Assembly (NCBI RefSeq): GCF_004684345.1
Contig: NZ_CP038469.1
Coordinates: 434,001 to 498,000 of the forward strand
DNA length: 64,000 nucleotides
Reading direction: 5' to 3'
From: Citrobacter tructae
GTDB taxonomy: Bacteria > Pseudomonadota > Gammaproteobacteria > Enterobacterales > Enterobacteriaceae
In this document: piece by piece, positions 16,644 through 26,286 of the stretch
How positions within the stretch are numbered: position 1 is the stretch's first letter
How the letters are laid out: the number at the start of each line of letters is the position of its first letter
Notes under the pieces: generated by a model
Database searches by the model: none
What the model saw: only the letters and a program-made list of their open reading frames with translations
Told to the model about the DNA's origin: nothing
Position numbers and translations under genes: made by a program

Positions 16644-17710
16644 CACAGCACTCCTTTTGAGGAGGGAAGGGTATCGCCTTCAACGCGAATCGCCTGGCGC
16701 AGCGTGCGACCAAAGGCTTTGAACAGGCTTTCCACACGGTGGTGATCGTTCTTGCCCTTGGTTTTCAGATGCAGCGTCACGCCCATGGTGTAAGAGAGCG
16801 AGCGGAAGAAGTGCTCGATCATTTCGGTGCTCAGATCGCCGACGCGCTGATAGGTAAACTCAGCCCGATACTCCAGGTGTGGGCGTCCGGAGATATCCAG
16901 CGCGCAGCGGGCAAGGCATTCGTCCATCGGCAGTACAAAACCGAAGCGATTGATGCCACGCTTGTCGCCCAAGGCCAGTTTTAAGGCTTCGCCCAGCGCC
17001 AGACCGGTATCTTCTACCGTGTGGTGATCGTCGATATACAGGTCGCCCTTGACGGTAATTTCCATGCAAAAACCGCCATGGGTCGAAATTTGATCCAGCA
17101 TGTGGTCAAAGAAGCCTACGCCGGTATTTATTTTGCTGCGGCCTTCGCGGTCCAGCCAGACTTTGACGTCAATCTGGGTTTCTTTGGTGTTGCGTTCAAC
17201 GTGGGCGTACCGGTCACGTTTGGTCAGCTGTTCACCAATCATCGACCAATTAAGCGTGTCCCGGTGGTAGCGTAACCCGCTAATTCCCATGTTTTCAGCC
17301 AGTTGAATGTCGGTTGCGCGGTCGCCAATCACGTAGCTGTTCGCGGCATCCAGCGCCTGCTCGACCAGGTACTGTTCAACCAGTTTCACCTTTGGTTTAC
17401 GGCAGTCGCATTCATCCGCTGGCAGGTGCGGGCAGATCAGCACGTCATCAAACACAACGCCCTGCGAGGTGAAAATCTGCATCATCAGGTTATGCGGGCC
17501 ATCAAAATCACCCTGCGGGAAGCTTTGGGTTCCCAGCCCATCCTGATTGGTAATCATTACCAGCTTAAAACCGGCTTTTTGCAATTTGAGGAGAGCGGGG
17601 ACAACGTCCGGCTCAAAGGCTAGCTTGTCAAAGCGATCAACCTGAAAGTCACTTGGCGGTTCTGAAATCAGGGTTCCATCACGGTCAATAAAAAGATACT
17701 TCTGGCTCAT
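16643..17710 (-). CDS. hisB: Bifunctional histidinol-phosphatase / imidazoleglycerol-phosphate dehydratase
   Basis: HisB carries out two non-consecutive steps of histidine synthesis. The 355-residue enterobacterial fusion has an N-terminal HAD phosphatase domain (FIDRDGTLI with Asp9 and Asp11, and a Cys/His zinc loop CPHLPADECDCRKPK near residue 93). The C-terminal dehydratase domain has Mn-binding repeats FFDHMLDQISTHGGF and DDHHTVEDTGLALGEAL. Start and stop codons overlap hisC and hisH by four bases or fewer. Confidence 0.97.
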   Translation of the reverse strand: MSQKYLFIDRDGTLISEPPSDFQVDRFDKLAFEPDVVPALLKLQKAGFKLVMITNQDGLGTQSFPQGDFDGPHNLMMQIFTSQGVVFDDVLICPHLPADECDCRKPKVKLVEQYLVEQALDAANSYVIGDRATDIQLAENMGISGLRYHRDTLNWSMIGEQLTKRDRYAHVERNTKETQIDVKVWLDREGRSKINTGVGFFDHMLDQISTHGGFCMEITVKGDLYIDDHHTVEDTGLALGEALKLALGDKRGINRFGFVLPMDECLARCALDISGRPHLEYRAEFTYQRVGDLSTEMIEHFFRSLSYTMGVTLHLKTKGKNDHHRVESLFKAFGRTLRQAIRVEGDTLPSSKGVL

Positions 17711-18786
17711 ACTTGCTCCGCACGTAAGGCGTCAATGACGCGCTGGCTCTCTTCACGGGTTCCGACGGTAATCCGCAAGCAGCCGCTTAATGAAGGTTGT
17801 TTGTTTTGGTCTCGTAAGATAATGCCCTGATCCCACAAAGATTTAAACACAGAACTGGAGGCGGTAAAGCGGGCCAGAATATAGTTGGTTTCAGAGGTGA
17901 AAACCTGCTCTACGCAGGGGATAGTTTTCAGCGCATCCACCAGGTACTGTCGCTCTTGCAGGATCTGCGCCACGCGTTCACGCATGGCGGCAATGCCTTG
18001 CGGTGTCAGTGCTTGCGCGGCGATATCGGCTACCGGCGTAGAAAGCGGGTAGGGCGCAATTACTTTCAGTAGCAAGTTGATAATCTCTTCATTGGCCAGC
18101 GTAAACCCGCAGCGCAGGCCAGCCAGGGCAAACGCCTTGGAAAGGGTACGCAGAACCACCAGGTTTGGATATTCAGCAATCCACCCAGCCAGCGTCGCCT
18201 GCGGACAGAACTCAATGTACGCTTCATCGGCGACGACGATGGCTTTACCCTGGGTCATTTCAAGCAGCGAGCGCAGGTCCTGCGGGTTAATCAACTGGCC
18301 GGTCGGATTGTTAGGGCTGCAAACGTAAACCACCTTCACGCCATCAAGCTTGTTGGCAATGCCTTGTATGTCGAGCTGCCAGTCGGCAAGCGCGGGGACG
18401 GTACGATACTCCACGCCGATGGTCTCAGCGCTGACGCTGTACATGCCGTAGGTCGGAGGACAATAAAGAATGGCATCTTTGCCTGGCTCACAAAATGCGC
18501 GAACCAGTAGCTCAATACCTTCATCCGCCCCACGGCTGACCAGCACCTGCTCCGGTTTAACCCCCGCATACTGCGCGTAATTTTCAATCACCGCTTTTGG
18601 CTGACACTCCGGGTAACGGTTAAGCGTCTGCTGGCTGAGCTGAAACTCAACGGCAGTCGGGAACTCGTTAGCGTTCAGCCAGACATCGCCATTACCGCCC
18701 AGGCGACGAGCGGACTGGTAGGGCGTCAGTTCGCGGACATTTTTACGGGCTAAATCGGTGACGCTAAGAATGTTGTCAGTACTCAT
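17707..18786 (-). CDS. hisC: Histidinol-phosphate aminotransferase
   Basis: HisC transfers the amino group from glutamate to imidazole acetol phosphate. The 359-residue protein is a class I/II PLP aminotransferase. It shows VVDEAYIEF-like VADEAYIEF with the PLP-contacting Asp and Tyr near residue 186, and the Schiff-base lysine in RTLSKAFALAGLRCG near residue 217. It overlaps hisD and hisB by four bases. Confidence 0.97.
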   Translation of the reverse strand: MSTDNILSVTDLARKNVRELTPYQSARRLGGNGDVWLNANEFPTAVEFQLSQQTLNRYPECQPKAVIENYAQYAGVKPEQVLVSRGADEGIELLVRAFCEPGKDAILYCPPTYGMYSVSAETIGVEYRTVPALADWQLDIQGIANKLDGVKVVYVCSPNNPTGQLINPQDLRSLLEMTQGKAIVVADEAYIEFCPQATLAGWIAEYPNLVVLRTLSKAFALAGLRCGFTLANEEIINLLLKVIAPYPLSTPVADIAAQALTPQGIAAMRERVAQILQERQYLVDALKTIPCVEQVFTSETNYILARFTASSSVFKSLWDQGIILRDQNKQPSLSGCLRITVGTREESQRVIDALRAEQV

Positions 18787-20087
18787 GCTTGCTCCTTGAG
18801 GGCGTTAACACGCAGGGTGACGGCATTTTTGTGGGCGGTCAGTCGTTCGGCGGCGGCCAGCGTTTCGATGGTTGCGGCCAAGGCTGAGAAACCTTGTGGT
18901 GATAATTCCTGAACGGTCATCCGTTTCTGGAAATCTGCCAGCCCCAGGCTTGAACAGGTCGCCGTGTAGCCGTAGGTCGGCAGCACGTGGTTAGTCCCTG
19001 ACGCATAATCACCGGCAGATTCTGGTGACCAGTCACCGAGAAACACTGAACCGGCGCTGGTTATGTCATCGACCAGTTCGCGGGCGTTACGGGTCTGAAT
19101 AATCAGATGTTCCGGACCGTACTGATTAGAAATCGCGATGCATTGCGCCAGATCTTGAGTCACAATCAGGCGACTGGCGCTCAACGCCTGACGCGCCGTT
19201 TCAGCACGCGGCAGTTCGGCAAGCTGACGTTCAACTGCGTCAGCAACGCGGCGGGCCATACCGGCATCCGGCGTCAGAAGAATTACCTGTGAATCCGGGC
19301 CATGTTCGGCCTGTGAGAGCAGGTCGGAGGCGACGAAATCCGGGGTCGCGCCGCTGTCGGCAATCACCAGCACTTCTGATGGACCGGCCGGCATATCAAT
19401 TGCCGCACCGTCCAGACGCTGGCTTACCTGGCGTTTGGCCTCAGTCACCCAGGCATTACCAGGGCCGAAAATTTTGTCCACTTTCGGTACGGATTCGCTA
19501 CCAAATGCCAGGGCGGCAATCGCCTGGGCGCCACCGACGTTAAACACTTCCTGCACGCCGCACAGCTGCGCGGCATACAGAATTTCGTCGGCGATGGGCG
19601 GTGGCGAACACAGCACCACGCGCTGACAACCGGCAATACGGGCTGGAGTGGCGAGCATTAATACCGTCGAGAAGAGCGGTGCAGAACCCCCCGGAATATA
19701 CAGGCCAACAGAGCTTACCGGACGCGTCACCTGCTGGCAGCGCACGCCGGGCTGCGTTTCAATATCTACCGCGGGCAGTTTTTGCGCGTTGTGAAAAGTT
19801 TCAATGTTTTTCACCGCGACCGCCATCGCTTGTTTGAGGTCATCACCCAGACGTGCACTGGCGGCGGCAATGTCTTCGGCGCTGACTTTCAGCGTACCGA
19901 CAGTGGTTTTATCAAACGTTGCGCTGTATTCACGCAGCGCCGCATCACCACGTGACTTGACATTATCCAGAATGTCGCTGACGGTACGTGTGATGCTATC
20001 CGAAGCAGAGATCGCCGGGCGCATCAGTAATTCGCGTTGCTGCTCGGGGTTACAGCTATTCCAGTCAATGATTGTGTTAAAGCTCAT
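18783..20087 (-). CDS. hisD: Histidinol dehydrogenase
   Basis: HisD performs the last two steps, oxidising histidinol to histidine with two NAD. The ATG at 20087 gives the 434 residues of the E. coli enzyme; an in-frame GTG at 20096 is not preferred because GGAGTG is well spaced for the ATG. Visible motifs are the PGGSAPLFST region, the SQAEHGPDSQ segment with a zinc ligand and EHL in NQYGPEHLIIQT with the catalytic Glu and His. It lies five bases after hisG. Confidence 0.97.
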   Translation of the reverse strand: MSFNTIIDWNSCNPEQQRELLMRPAISASDSITRTVSDILDNVKSRGDAALREYSATFDKTTVGTLKVSAEDIAAASARLGDDLKQAMAVAVKNIETFHNAQKLPAVDIETQPGVRCQQVTRPVSSVGLYIPGGSAPLFSTVLMLATPARIAGCQRVVLCSPPPIADEILYAAQLCGVQEVFNVGGAQAIAALAFGSESVPKVDKIFGPGNAWVTEAKRQVSQRLDGAAIDMPAGPSEVLVIADSGATPDFVASDLLSQAEHGPDSQVILLTPDAGMARRVADAVERQLAELPRAETARQALSASRLIVTQDLAQCIAISNQYGPEHLIIQTRNARELVDDITSAGSVFLGDWSPESAGDYASGTNHVLPTYGYTATCSSLGLADFQKRMTVQELSPQGFSALAATIETLAAAERLTAHKNAVTLRVNALKEQA

Positions 20088-20092
20088 GGCTA

Positions 20093-20992
20093 TCACTCCA
20101 TCATCTTCTCAATCGGCAGCACCAGAATCGAACTGGCACCGAGCGCTTTCAGTTTTTCCATGGTTTCCCAGAACAGGGTTTCGCTGCTGACCATGTGCAT
20201 CGCAACGCGCTGCTGATCGCCTGCCAGCGGCAGAATGGTTGGACGTTCTGCACCTGGCAGCAGGGCGATGACTTCGTCCAGACGTTCGGTTGGGGCGTGC
20301 ATCATGATGTACTTAGATTCGCGAGCCTGGATAACGCCCTGAATACGGGTCAGCAGTTTATCGATCAACTGCTGTTTGGCTTCGGCCATCTCGCCGTCGC
20401 GTTGAATCAGACAGGCTTTGGAGCGGTAAATCACCTCCACTTCACGCAGGCCGTTGGCTTCCAGCGTGGCACCGGTCGAGACCAGATCGCAAATCGCATC
20501 GGCCAGGCCCGCACGCGGTGCAACTTCTACCGAACCGTTTAGCAGGCAGGATTTAAATGTGACGCCTTTCTGATCGAGATACCGTTTAAGCAGGTGCGGA
20601 TAAGAGGTGGCGACACGTTTACCGTTCAGCGAGGCTGGGCCTTCCCAGGATTCGTCAGCCGGGGTGGCTAACGAGAGGCGACAGCCACCGAAGTCCAGAC
20701 GACGCAGCGTAAAGTAGCGTGGATCTTCGCCCTGAGCCCGACGGTTGAGCAGTTCTTCTTCCAGAACGTTTTCACCAATGATGCCGAGGTCAACCACGCC
20801 ATCCATCACCAGACCCGGAATATCGTCATCACGCACGCGGAGAATATCAATCGGCATGTTCTCTGCCATCGCAATCAGGCGCTGGGTGTGAAGATTAATT
20901 TTAATGCCACAGCGAGCCAGTAATTCGCGTGAATCATCGCTTAAACGGCCTGATTTCTGCATAGCTATGCGTAAACGGGTGTTGTCTAACAT
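20093..20992 (-). CDS. hisG: ATP phosphoribosyltransferase (long form)
   Basis: HisG makes phosphoribosyl-ATP, the first and feedback-inhibited step of histidine synthesis. The start at 20992 gives MLDNTRLRIAMQKSGRL and 299 residues, the regulated long form. A 16-codon in-frame extension upstream runs into the attenuator and is rejected. The periplasmic-binding-like catalytic domain holds the PRPP loop DLVSTGATLEANGL near residue 170. The C-terminal ACT-like domain (about residues 225-299) binds histidine. Confidence 0.97.
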   Translation of the reverse strand: MLDNTRLRIAMQKSGRLSDDSRELLARCGIKINLHTQRLIAMAENMPIDILRVRDDDIPGLVMDGVVDLGIIGENVLEEELLNRRAQGEDPRYFTLRRLDFGGCRLSLATPADESWEGPASLNGKRVATSYPHLLKRYLDQKGVTFKSCLLNGSVEVAPRAGLADAICDLVSTGATLEANGLREVEVIYRSKACLIQRDGEMAEAKQQLIDKLLTRIQGVIQARESKYIMMHAPTERLDEVIALLPGAERPTILPLAGDQQRVAMHMVSSETLFWETMEKLKALGASSILVLPIEKMME

Positions 20993-21038
20993 TCTCTTGT
21001 CCTCGTTATCCTGTCTGAATCGGTCTGGGTCACGCACC

Positions 21039-21075
21039 AAAAAAAAAGCCCCCGGAAGAATTCTTCCGGGGGCTT
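21039..21075 (-). terminator. his operon attenuator terminator
   Basis: On the minus strand a perfect 14-bp stem (AGCCCCCGGAAGAA / TTCTTCCGGGGGCT, 21047-21074) is followed by a run of T 46 bases before hisG. It is the attenuator of the his leader; ribosome stalling at the histidine codons of hisL would prevent its folding. Confidence 0.95.
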
Positions 21076-21137
21076 TCTCATACGCTCATGCACCACTGGA
21101 AGATTTAAATGTCTCCCAGCACACATCGCCTGAAAGA

Positions 21138-21185
21138 CTAGTCAGGATGATGGTGATGATGGTGTTTAAATTGAGCGCGTGTCAT
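21138..21185 (-). CDS. hisL: his operon leader peptide
   Basis: A 15-codon reading frame encodes MTRAQFKHHHHHHPD, with six consecutive histidine codons just upstream of the attenuator. It senses charged tRNA-His: slow translation through the His run favours the antiterminator. E. coli has seven histidines here by recall, so this copy is one shorter. It is too short for ordinary gene finders. Confidence 0.95.
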   Translation of the reverse strand: MTRAQFKHHHHHHPD

Positions 21186-21224
21186 AAATTTTCTCGATGA
21201 ATGTTTATTCATTTGATGTCTTTT

Positions 21225-21254
21225 AACCTAAACCACTTTAGTCACCGAAAGCAA
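21225..21254 (-). promoter_or_regulatory. his operon promoter
   Basis: On the minus strand a TTGCTT -35 box (21249-21254) and a TAGGTT -10 box (21225-21230) are separated by 18 bases, 40 bases before hisL. The same arrangement is known for the enterobacterial his promoter. Confidence 0.75.
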
Positions 21255-21359
21255 GGGCTTTTTTTGATCATTAATTCATTTCATATTGATACTATGAATT
21301 GTCAGTCACCGTGGGCTGGCGTAGCCTTGGGTAATAGGCCAAAAGTCAGGAGAGAAGGC

Positions 21360-22184
21360 ATGAAAAAGGTCGCAATTGTCGGATTAGGTTGGTTAGGCAT
21401 GCCGTTAGCCATGTCGCTGGCGGCGCGAGGCTGGCAGGTCACCGGCAGCAAAACCACGCTGGATGGGGTGGAAGCGGCCCGCATGAGTGGTATCGAGAGC
21501 TACTCGCTGCGCCTTGAACCTGAACTGGTGTGTGAATCAAACGATCTCGATGCGCTGATGGATGCCGATGCGCTGGTCATCACGCTGCCCGCCCGCCGAA
21601 GCGGTCCGGGTGAAGATTTTTATCTGCAGGCGATGCAGGAGTTGGTTGACAGTGCGCTGGCATATCGTATCCCACGGATTATTTTTACCAGCTCGACGTC
21701 GGTCTATGGTGATGTTCAGGGAACCGTGAAGGAGAACTCGCCACGCAATCCGGTAACGGCAAGCGGTCGCGTGCTGAAAGAGCTTGAGGACTGGTTGCAT
21801 AACCTGCCGGGGACGTCGGTGGATATTGTACGCCTGGCCGGTCTGGTTGGGCCGGGAAGACATCCTGGCCGTTTTTTCGCCGGTAAAACGGCGCCAGATG
21901 GGAAACATGGCGTCAATCTGGTGCATCTGGATGATGTGGTTTCTGCTATCTCTCTGCTGCTGCAGGCACCGAAAGGGGGACACATCTATAATATATGTGC
22001 GCCTATGCATCCGGCGCGTAATGTGTTCTATCCCCAGATGGCTCGTTTGTTGGGGATGGAGCCGCCGGAATTCCGGGACGGTGTGGATAACGGTAAAGGT
22101 AAAGTCATTGACGGCAACCGAATTTGCAATGAACTTGGGTTTGAGTACCAGTATCCCGATCCGCTGGTGATGCCGATGGAGTGA
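21360..22184 (+). CDS. yeeZ: NAD(P)-binding Rossmann-fold protein YeeZ
   Basis: The 274-residue protein (E. coli length) starts at the ATG at 21360 with MKKVAIVGLGWLGMPLA, a classic dinucleotide-binding motif; a frame extension back to 21201 overlaps the his promoter and is rejected. It has features of an atypical extended short-chain dehydrogenase, including IIFTSSTSVYGD near residue 107. The substrate is not known. It reads away from the his operon and is followed by the regulator yeeY. Confidence 0.94.
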   Translation: MKKVAIVGLGWLGMPLAMSLAARGWQVTGSKTTLDGVEAARMSGIESYSLRLEPELVCESNDLDALMDADALVITLPARRSGPGEDFYLQAMQELVDSALAYRIPRIIFTSSTSVYGDVQGTVKENSPRNPVTASGRVLKELEDWLHNLPGTSVDIVRLAGLVGPGRHPGRFFAGKTAPDGKHGVNLVHLDDVVSAISLLLQAPKGGHIYNICAPMHPARNVFYPQMARLLGMEPPEFRDGVDNGKGKVIDGNRICNELGFEYQYPDPLVMPME

Positions 22185-22224
22185 CAAACCAGCAGCGTGC
22201 CATCATTACCGCCAGGGGGCGAGT

Positions 22225-23154
22225 ATGAAACCACTGCTGGACGTTCTGATCATCCTCGATGCGTTAGAGAAAGAGGGAAGTTTCGCGGCGGCGTCGGCAA
22301 AACTGTTTAAGACGCCGTCAGCGCTAAGCTATACCGTCCATAAGCTGGAAAGCGATCTGAATATTCAATTGCTGGATCGCAGCGGGCATCGGGCTAAGTT
22401 CACCCGCACCGGTCAGATGCTGCTGGAAAAAGGACGGGAGGTGCTACATACCGTCCGCGAACTCGAAAAGCAGGCCATCAAATTGCATGAGGGCTGGGAG
22501 AACCAGCTGGTTATTGGCGTGGATGACACCTTTCCCTTTTCACTGCTTGCTCCGCTTATCGAATCCTTCTACCAACACCACAGCGTCACGCGGCTTAAAT
22601 TTATTAACGGTGTGCTGGGCGGCTCCTGGGAGGCGCTCACTCAGGGGCGAGCCGATATTATCGTTGGGGCGATGTACGAACCGCCTTCGGCGAGCAACTT
22701 TGGTTTTGCGCGTTTAGGTGACCTCGAGCAGGTTTTTGTGGTTGCTCCGCACCATCCTCTGGCGCAGGAAGACGAGCCGTTGCAACGCCTGACCATCAAA
22801 CGATTTCGCGCCATTGTGGTGGGTGACAGTACGCACTTGGCGAGTTTGTCAGGTTCTCAGTTGCTTGACGATCAAGATGCTATCACCGTTTTTGATTTTA
22901 AAACTAAGCTGGAACTGCAAATTAGTGGCCTGGGATGTGGGTATTTACCGCGCTATCTGGCGCAACGATTTCTGGACAGCGGTGCCCTTATTGAGAAGAA
23001 AGTGGTCGCACAAATAATGTTTGAGCCGGTGTGGATTGGCTGGAATGAACAGACGTCCGGATTAGCTAGCGTCTGGTGGCGAGAACAGATTTTAGCAAAT
23101 AGTGCTATTGCTGGCGTCTATGTAAAATCGGGTGTCGATAAATCAATCAGTTAG
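22225..23154 (+). CDS. yeeY: LysR-family transcriptional regulator YeeY
   Basis: The 309-residue protein has a LysR N-terminal winged helix-turn-helix (residues about 5-65, with SFAAASAKLFKTPSALSYTV) and a C-terminal periplasmic-binding-like effector domain (about 90-300). Target genes and effector are unknown; the nearest downstream gene is the putrescine importer plaP, but a terminator-like hairpin separates them. It lies 40 bases after yeeZ. Confidence 0.93.
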   Translation: MKPLLDVLIILDALEKEGSFAAASAKLFKTPSALSYTVHKLESDLNIQLLDRSGHRAKFTRTGQMLLEKGREVLHTVRELEKQAIKLHEGWENQLVIGVDDTFPFSLLAPLIESFYQHHSVTRLKFINGVLGGSWEALTQGRADIIVGAMYEPPSASNFGFARLGDLEQVFVVAPHHPLAQEDEPLQRLTIKRFRAIVVGDSTHLASLSGSQLLDDQDAITVFDFKTKLELQISGLGCGYLPRYLAQRFLDSGALIEKKVVAQIMFEPVWIGWNEQTSGLASVWWREQILANSAIAGVYVKSGVDKSIS

Positions 23155-23241
23155 GAAAAAATATTCATTGTAGGCTACCTCATTCTCTTGTTATTTCTCT
23201 TCAATTTAGTGCAAAATACGCCGCTTGCAAAAAATGACATT

Positions 23242-23275
23242 AACCGACGTTTTAATACGCGTCGGTTATTTTTTT
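23242..23275 (+). terminator. Rho-independent terminator after yeeY
   Basis: An AACCGACG/CGTCGGTT stem (23242-23249 with 23260-23267) is followed by a T-rich run. The rest of the 268-base gap to plaP shows no further gene. Confidence 0.8.
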
Positions 23276-23422
23276 GCATCAAACCAATCATTCATAAAAG
23301 AGGCCGGGCTTCGTACCGGATAGATACTTACTAAAAACCGACAGTTGTTGTCGCTGAGGAATCCGTAAAAATGGGGCAATTTTTTGCTTACGCGACGGCG
23401 TTCACCGTAAAGGGGAATGACC

Positions 23423-24781
23423 ATGTCGCATAACGTTACTCCAAACACCTCTCGCGTGGAATTACGTAAAACGCTTACGTTGGTTCCGGTTGTTATGATG
23501 GGCCTTGCCTATATGCAGCCGATGACGCTGTTCGATACATTTGGTATCGTTTCGGGCCTCACAGACGGTCACGTACCGACGGCATATGCCTTCGCGTTGA
23601 TCGCCATCCTGTTTACAGCGCTGAGCTATGGGAAGCTGGTACGTCGTTACCCTTCTGCTGGCTCTGCGTACACCTATGCCCAGAAATCCATTAGTCCTAC
23701 TGTAGGGTTTATGGTGGGTTGGTCTTCTTTGCTCGATTACCTGTTCGCGCCGATGATCAACATTCTGCTGGCGAAAATTTACTTTGAAGCACTTGTGCCT
23801 TCGATTCCGTCGTGGGTGTTTGTTATTGCCCTTGTGGCGTTTATGACGGCATTTAACCTGCGTAGTCTCAAATCTGTCGCTAACTTCAATACCGTGATTG
23901 TGGTGTTGCAGGTTGTGCTGATTGCGGTCATTTTGGGCATGGTGGTTTACGGCGTATTTGAAGGCGAAGGTGCCGGTACGCTGGTCAGCTCGCGTCCTTT
24001 CTGGTCCGGTGATGCGCACGTTATTCCGATGATTACTGGTGCGACGATTCTGTGCTTCTCCTTTACCGGATTTGACGGCATCAGCAATCTGTCGGAAGAA
24101 ACCAAAGATGCTGAGCGCGTAATTCCACGTGCTATCTTCCTGACCGCGCTGATTGGTGGCCTGATCTTTATTGTCTCCACCTATCTGTTGCAGCTGTATT
24201 TCCCGGATATTTCGCGCTTCAAGGATCCGGATGCTTCGCAGCCGGAAATCATGCTGTATGTAGCAGGTAAGTTCTTCCAGGTCGGCGCACTGATTTTCTC
24301 CACTATTACCGTACTGGCATCCGGTATGGCGGCGCATGCAGGTGTCGCGCGTCTGATGTACGTGATGGGGCGTGACGGCGTATTCCCGAAAAGTTTCTTC
24401 GGTTATGTACACCCGAAATGGCGTACTCCGTCCATGAACATTATTCTGGTCGGTGCGATTGCCCTGCTGGCAATCAACTTCGACCTGGTGATGGCAACGG
24501 CGCTGATTAACTTCGGTGCGCTGGTGGCGTTTACCTTCGTTAACCTGTCGGTGATCTCTCAGTTCTGGATCCGTGAGAAGCGCAACAAGACGCTGAAAGA
24601 CCACTTCCAGTATCTGTTCCTGCCGATGTGTGGTGCGCTGACTGTTGGTGCGCTGTGGGTGAACCTGGAAGAGAGCTCGATGGTTCTGGGTCTGATCTGG
24701 GCCGGTATTGGTCTGATTTACCTGGCTTGCGTGACCAAAAGCTTCCGCAACCCGGTACCGCAGTACGAAGATGTTGCATAA
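23423..24781 (+). CDS. plaP: Putrescine importer PlaP (APC family)
   Basis: PlaP (formerly YeeF) is a low-affinity proton-driven putrescine importer of the inner membrane, linked in E. coli to surface motility. The start MSHNVTPNTSRVELR at 23423 gives 452 residues; another ATG lies two codons upstream. The protein has about 12 hydrophobic helices and the APC-superfamily motifs, for example the discontinuous helix segment GSAYTYAQKSISPTVGFMVG near residue 80 and FTGFDGISNLSEETKD near residue 215. It is a single gene with its own terminator. Confidence 0.94.
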   Translation: MSHNVTPNTSRVELRKTLTLVPVVMMGLAYMQPMTLFDTFGIVSGLTDGHVPTAYAFALIAILFTALSYGKLVRRYPSAGSAYTYAQKSISPTVGFMVGWSSLLDYLFAPMINILLAKIYFEALVPSIPSWVFVIALVAFMTAFNLRSLKSVANFNTVIVVLQVVLIAVILGMVVYGVFEGEGAGTLVSSRPFWSGDAHVIPMITGATILCFSFTGFDGISNLSEETKDAERVIPRAIFLTALIGGLIFIVSTYLLQLYFPDISRFKDPDASQPEIMLYVAGKFFQVGALIFSTITVLASGMAAHAGVARLMYVMGRDGVFPKSFFGYVHPKWRTPSMNIILVGAIALLAINFDLVMATALINFGALVAFTFVNLSVISQFWIREKRNKTLKDHFQYLFLPMCGALTVGALWVNLEESSMVLGLIWAGIGLIYLACVTKSFRNPVPQYEDVA

Positions 24782-24821
24782 CAACTGACTTTTCTGCGCC
24801 TGTTTGCCCGGCGCATATTTA

Positions 24822-24851
24822 AAAACCGGAGAGTTGTCTCCGGTTTTTTTA
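24822..24851 (+). terminator. Bidirectional terminator between plaP and sbcB
   Basis: The stem ACCGGAGA/TCTCCGGT (24825-24832 with 24837-24844) is flanked by A and T runs between the converging plaP and sbcB genes. Confidence 0.9.
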
Positions 24852-24861
24852 TGCCTGCGAT

Positions 24862-26286
24862 TTACACAATCTCTTCGGCGTATTGCCAGAGTGATTTAAG
24901 TAATGCCAGCTTCTCTTTGCTATCCGCATACTGCTGACTCAGTGTCTGCAATTCACTGGCATAGCTCTGTAAAAATTCTGGAGTGAACACCTGACGGCGA
25001 TGGTCCAGCCAGCGCAGCTGTTCGGTCTCATCCAGCGTTCCAGGGAAGTTTCGCGCGCGGTAATTAAACAGCAGTTTTTCAATGCGCTTATCGACAAAGG
25101 TGATATCCAGTGCTGGTAAATTACGTGGGTCGGTTTCCAGAACGATTTTCATTGCGGCGCGGTCAGCATCGCTGAAAAAACCGTTATATAGCTGAGCATC
25201 GACGTTGTCCGATGGCGCAAAAGGTTCAGCTTCAGCAAATATGGCCACCACTTTATCGCGAACCTGTGGGTTTTCGCGCAGGATTTTAAGATTATCCAGA
25301 CAATGCTGGCGGTTAATCCCCAGTCGGTCGGCATCTTCCGGGCGTAGTGTGTTGGCCTGTGCCAGGACTGGGCATTTGTTGATGTGCACCAGTTTCACCG
25401 GAATCGCCACGTTATCACCCAGGTCGGCTTTAGCCGTGTAAAGCCGCTCACGCAGCGTGTCGCTGTCCAGCTCAAGCAAGGGAGAAATATCACCGGCTAA
25501 ATCAACCATGATGACCGCATTGCGATTGTCCGGGTGCCAGGCGAGCGGAGCCACCCAACTGGTATTGCCGCGCCATGCGCCGAACATGCCGGAGACATGT
25601 ACAAGGGGTTTCATTTGTGGGACATCGATCAGTGCGGCCAGCTTGTGCTTATTACGATGGCTATAGAGATAGTCAAACAGGCGAGGCTGACGCGACTTAA
25701 CTAGCTGCGCCATCGCAATAGTGGCGTACACGTCAGCCATAGCATCGTGGGCGTTGGCGTGTTCAATACCGTTGGCTTTGGTCAAATGCTCAAGGCGAAA
25801 ACTGGGTAACCCGTCGTCGTTTTCTGGCCAGTTGATGCCTTCCGGGCGCAGGGCATAACAGGCGCGCATGACATCCAGTAAATCCCAACGTGAATTATCG
25901 TGCTGCCAACTCCAGGCGTAGGGATCGTAAAAATTGCGGTACAGGATATTGCGCGTCACTTCGTCGTCGAAGCGCACATTGTTATAGCCCACAATACAGG
26001 TTTTAGGCACGGTAAACAGTGAGTGGATACGGGCAGCAAACGTCGCTTCGTTCTCTCCTTTTTCACGCGCTTCCTGCGGCGTAATACCGGTAATGAGAAC
26101 CGCTTCAGGATGCGGCAGATAATCGTCCGCAGGCTTGCAATAAAATACCTCCGGATCACCGATAATGTTGAAATTGTTATCCGTGCGAATAGCCGCAAAT
26201 TGCGCGGGTCTGTCCAGCGCCGGATGGGTACCAAAGGTCTCGTAATCGTGGAAGAGAAACGTAGGGTGCTGCTTGCCGTCATTCAT
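24862..26286 (-). CDS. sbcB: Exodeoxyribonuclease I
   Basis: ExoI degrades single-stranded DNA 3-prime to 5-prime and acts in recombination and mismatch repair, with SSB as partner. The 474-residue protein has the N-terminal DEDD nuclease motif FLFHDYETFGTHPALDRPAQ (catalytic Asp15 and Glu17), the ExoII region VGYNNVRFDDE near residue 106 and HDAMADVYAT with the ExoIII His/Asp near residue 181. An SH3-like domain and a helical C-terminal domain follow. It is transcribed as a single gene away from phsA. Confidence 0.97.
   Translation of the reverse strand: MNDGKQHPTFLFHDYETFGTHPALDRPAQFAAIRTDNNFNIIGDPEVFYCKPADDYLPHPEAVLITGITPQEAREKGENEATFAARIHSLFTVPKTCIVGYNNVRFDDEVTRNILYRNFYDPYAWSWQHDNSRWDLLDVMRACYALRPEGINWPENDDGLPSFRLEHLTKANGIEHANAHDAMADVYATIAMAQLVKSRQPRLFDYLYSHRNKHKLAALIDVPQMKPLVHVSGMFGAWRGNTSWVAPLAWHPDNRNAVIMVDLAGDISPLLELDSDTLRERLYTAKADLGDNVAIPVKLVHINKCPVLAQANTLRPEDADRLGINRQHCLDNLKILRENPQVRDKVVAIFAEAEPFAPSDNVDAQLYNGFFSDADRAAMKIVLETDPRNLPALDITFVDKRIEKLLFNYRARNFPGTLDETEQLRWLDHRRQVFTPEFLQSYASELQTLSQQYADSKEKLALLKSLWQYAEEIV

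Noticed and set aside
23462..24784. 440-codon open frame on the minus strand opposite plaP
   Set aside because: The plus strand encodes a full APC transporter. The antisense product is rich in His, Arg, Gln and Asn with no domain, typical of a shadow frame of a membrane protein gene.
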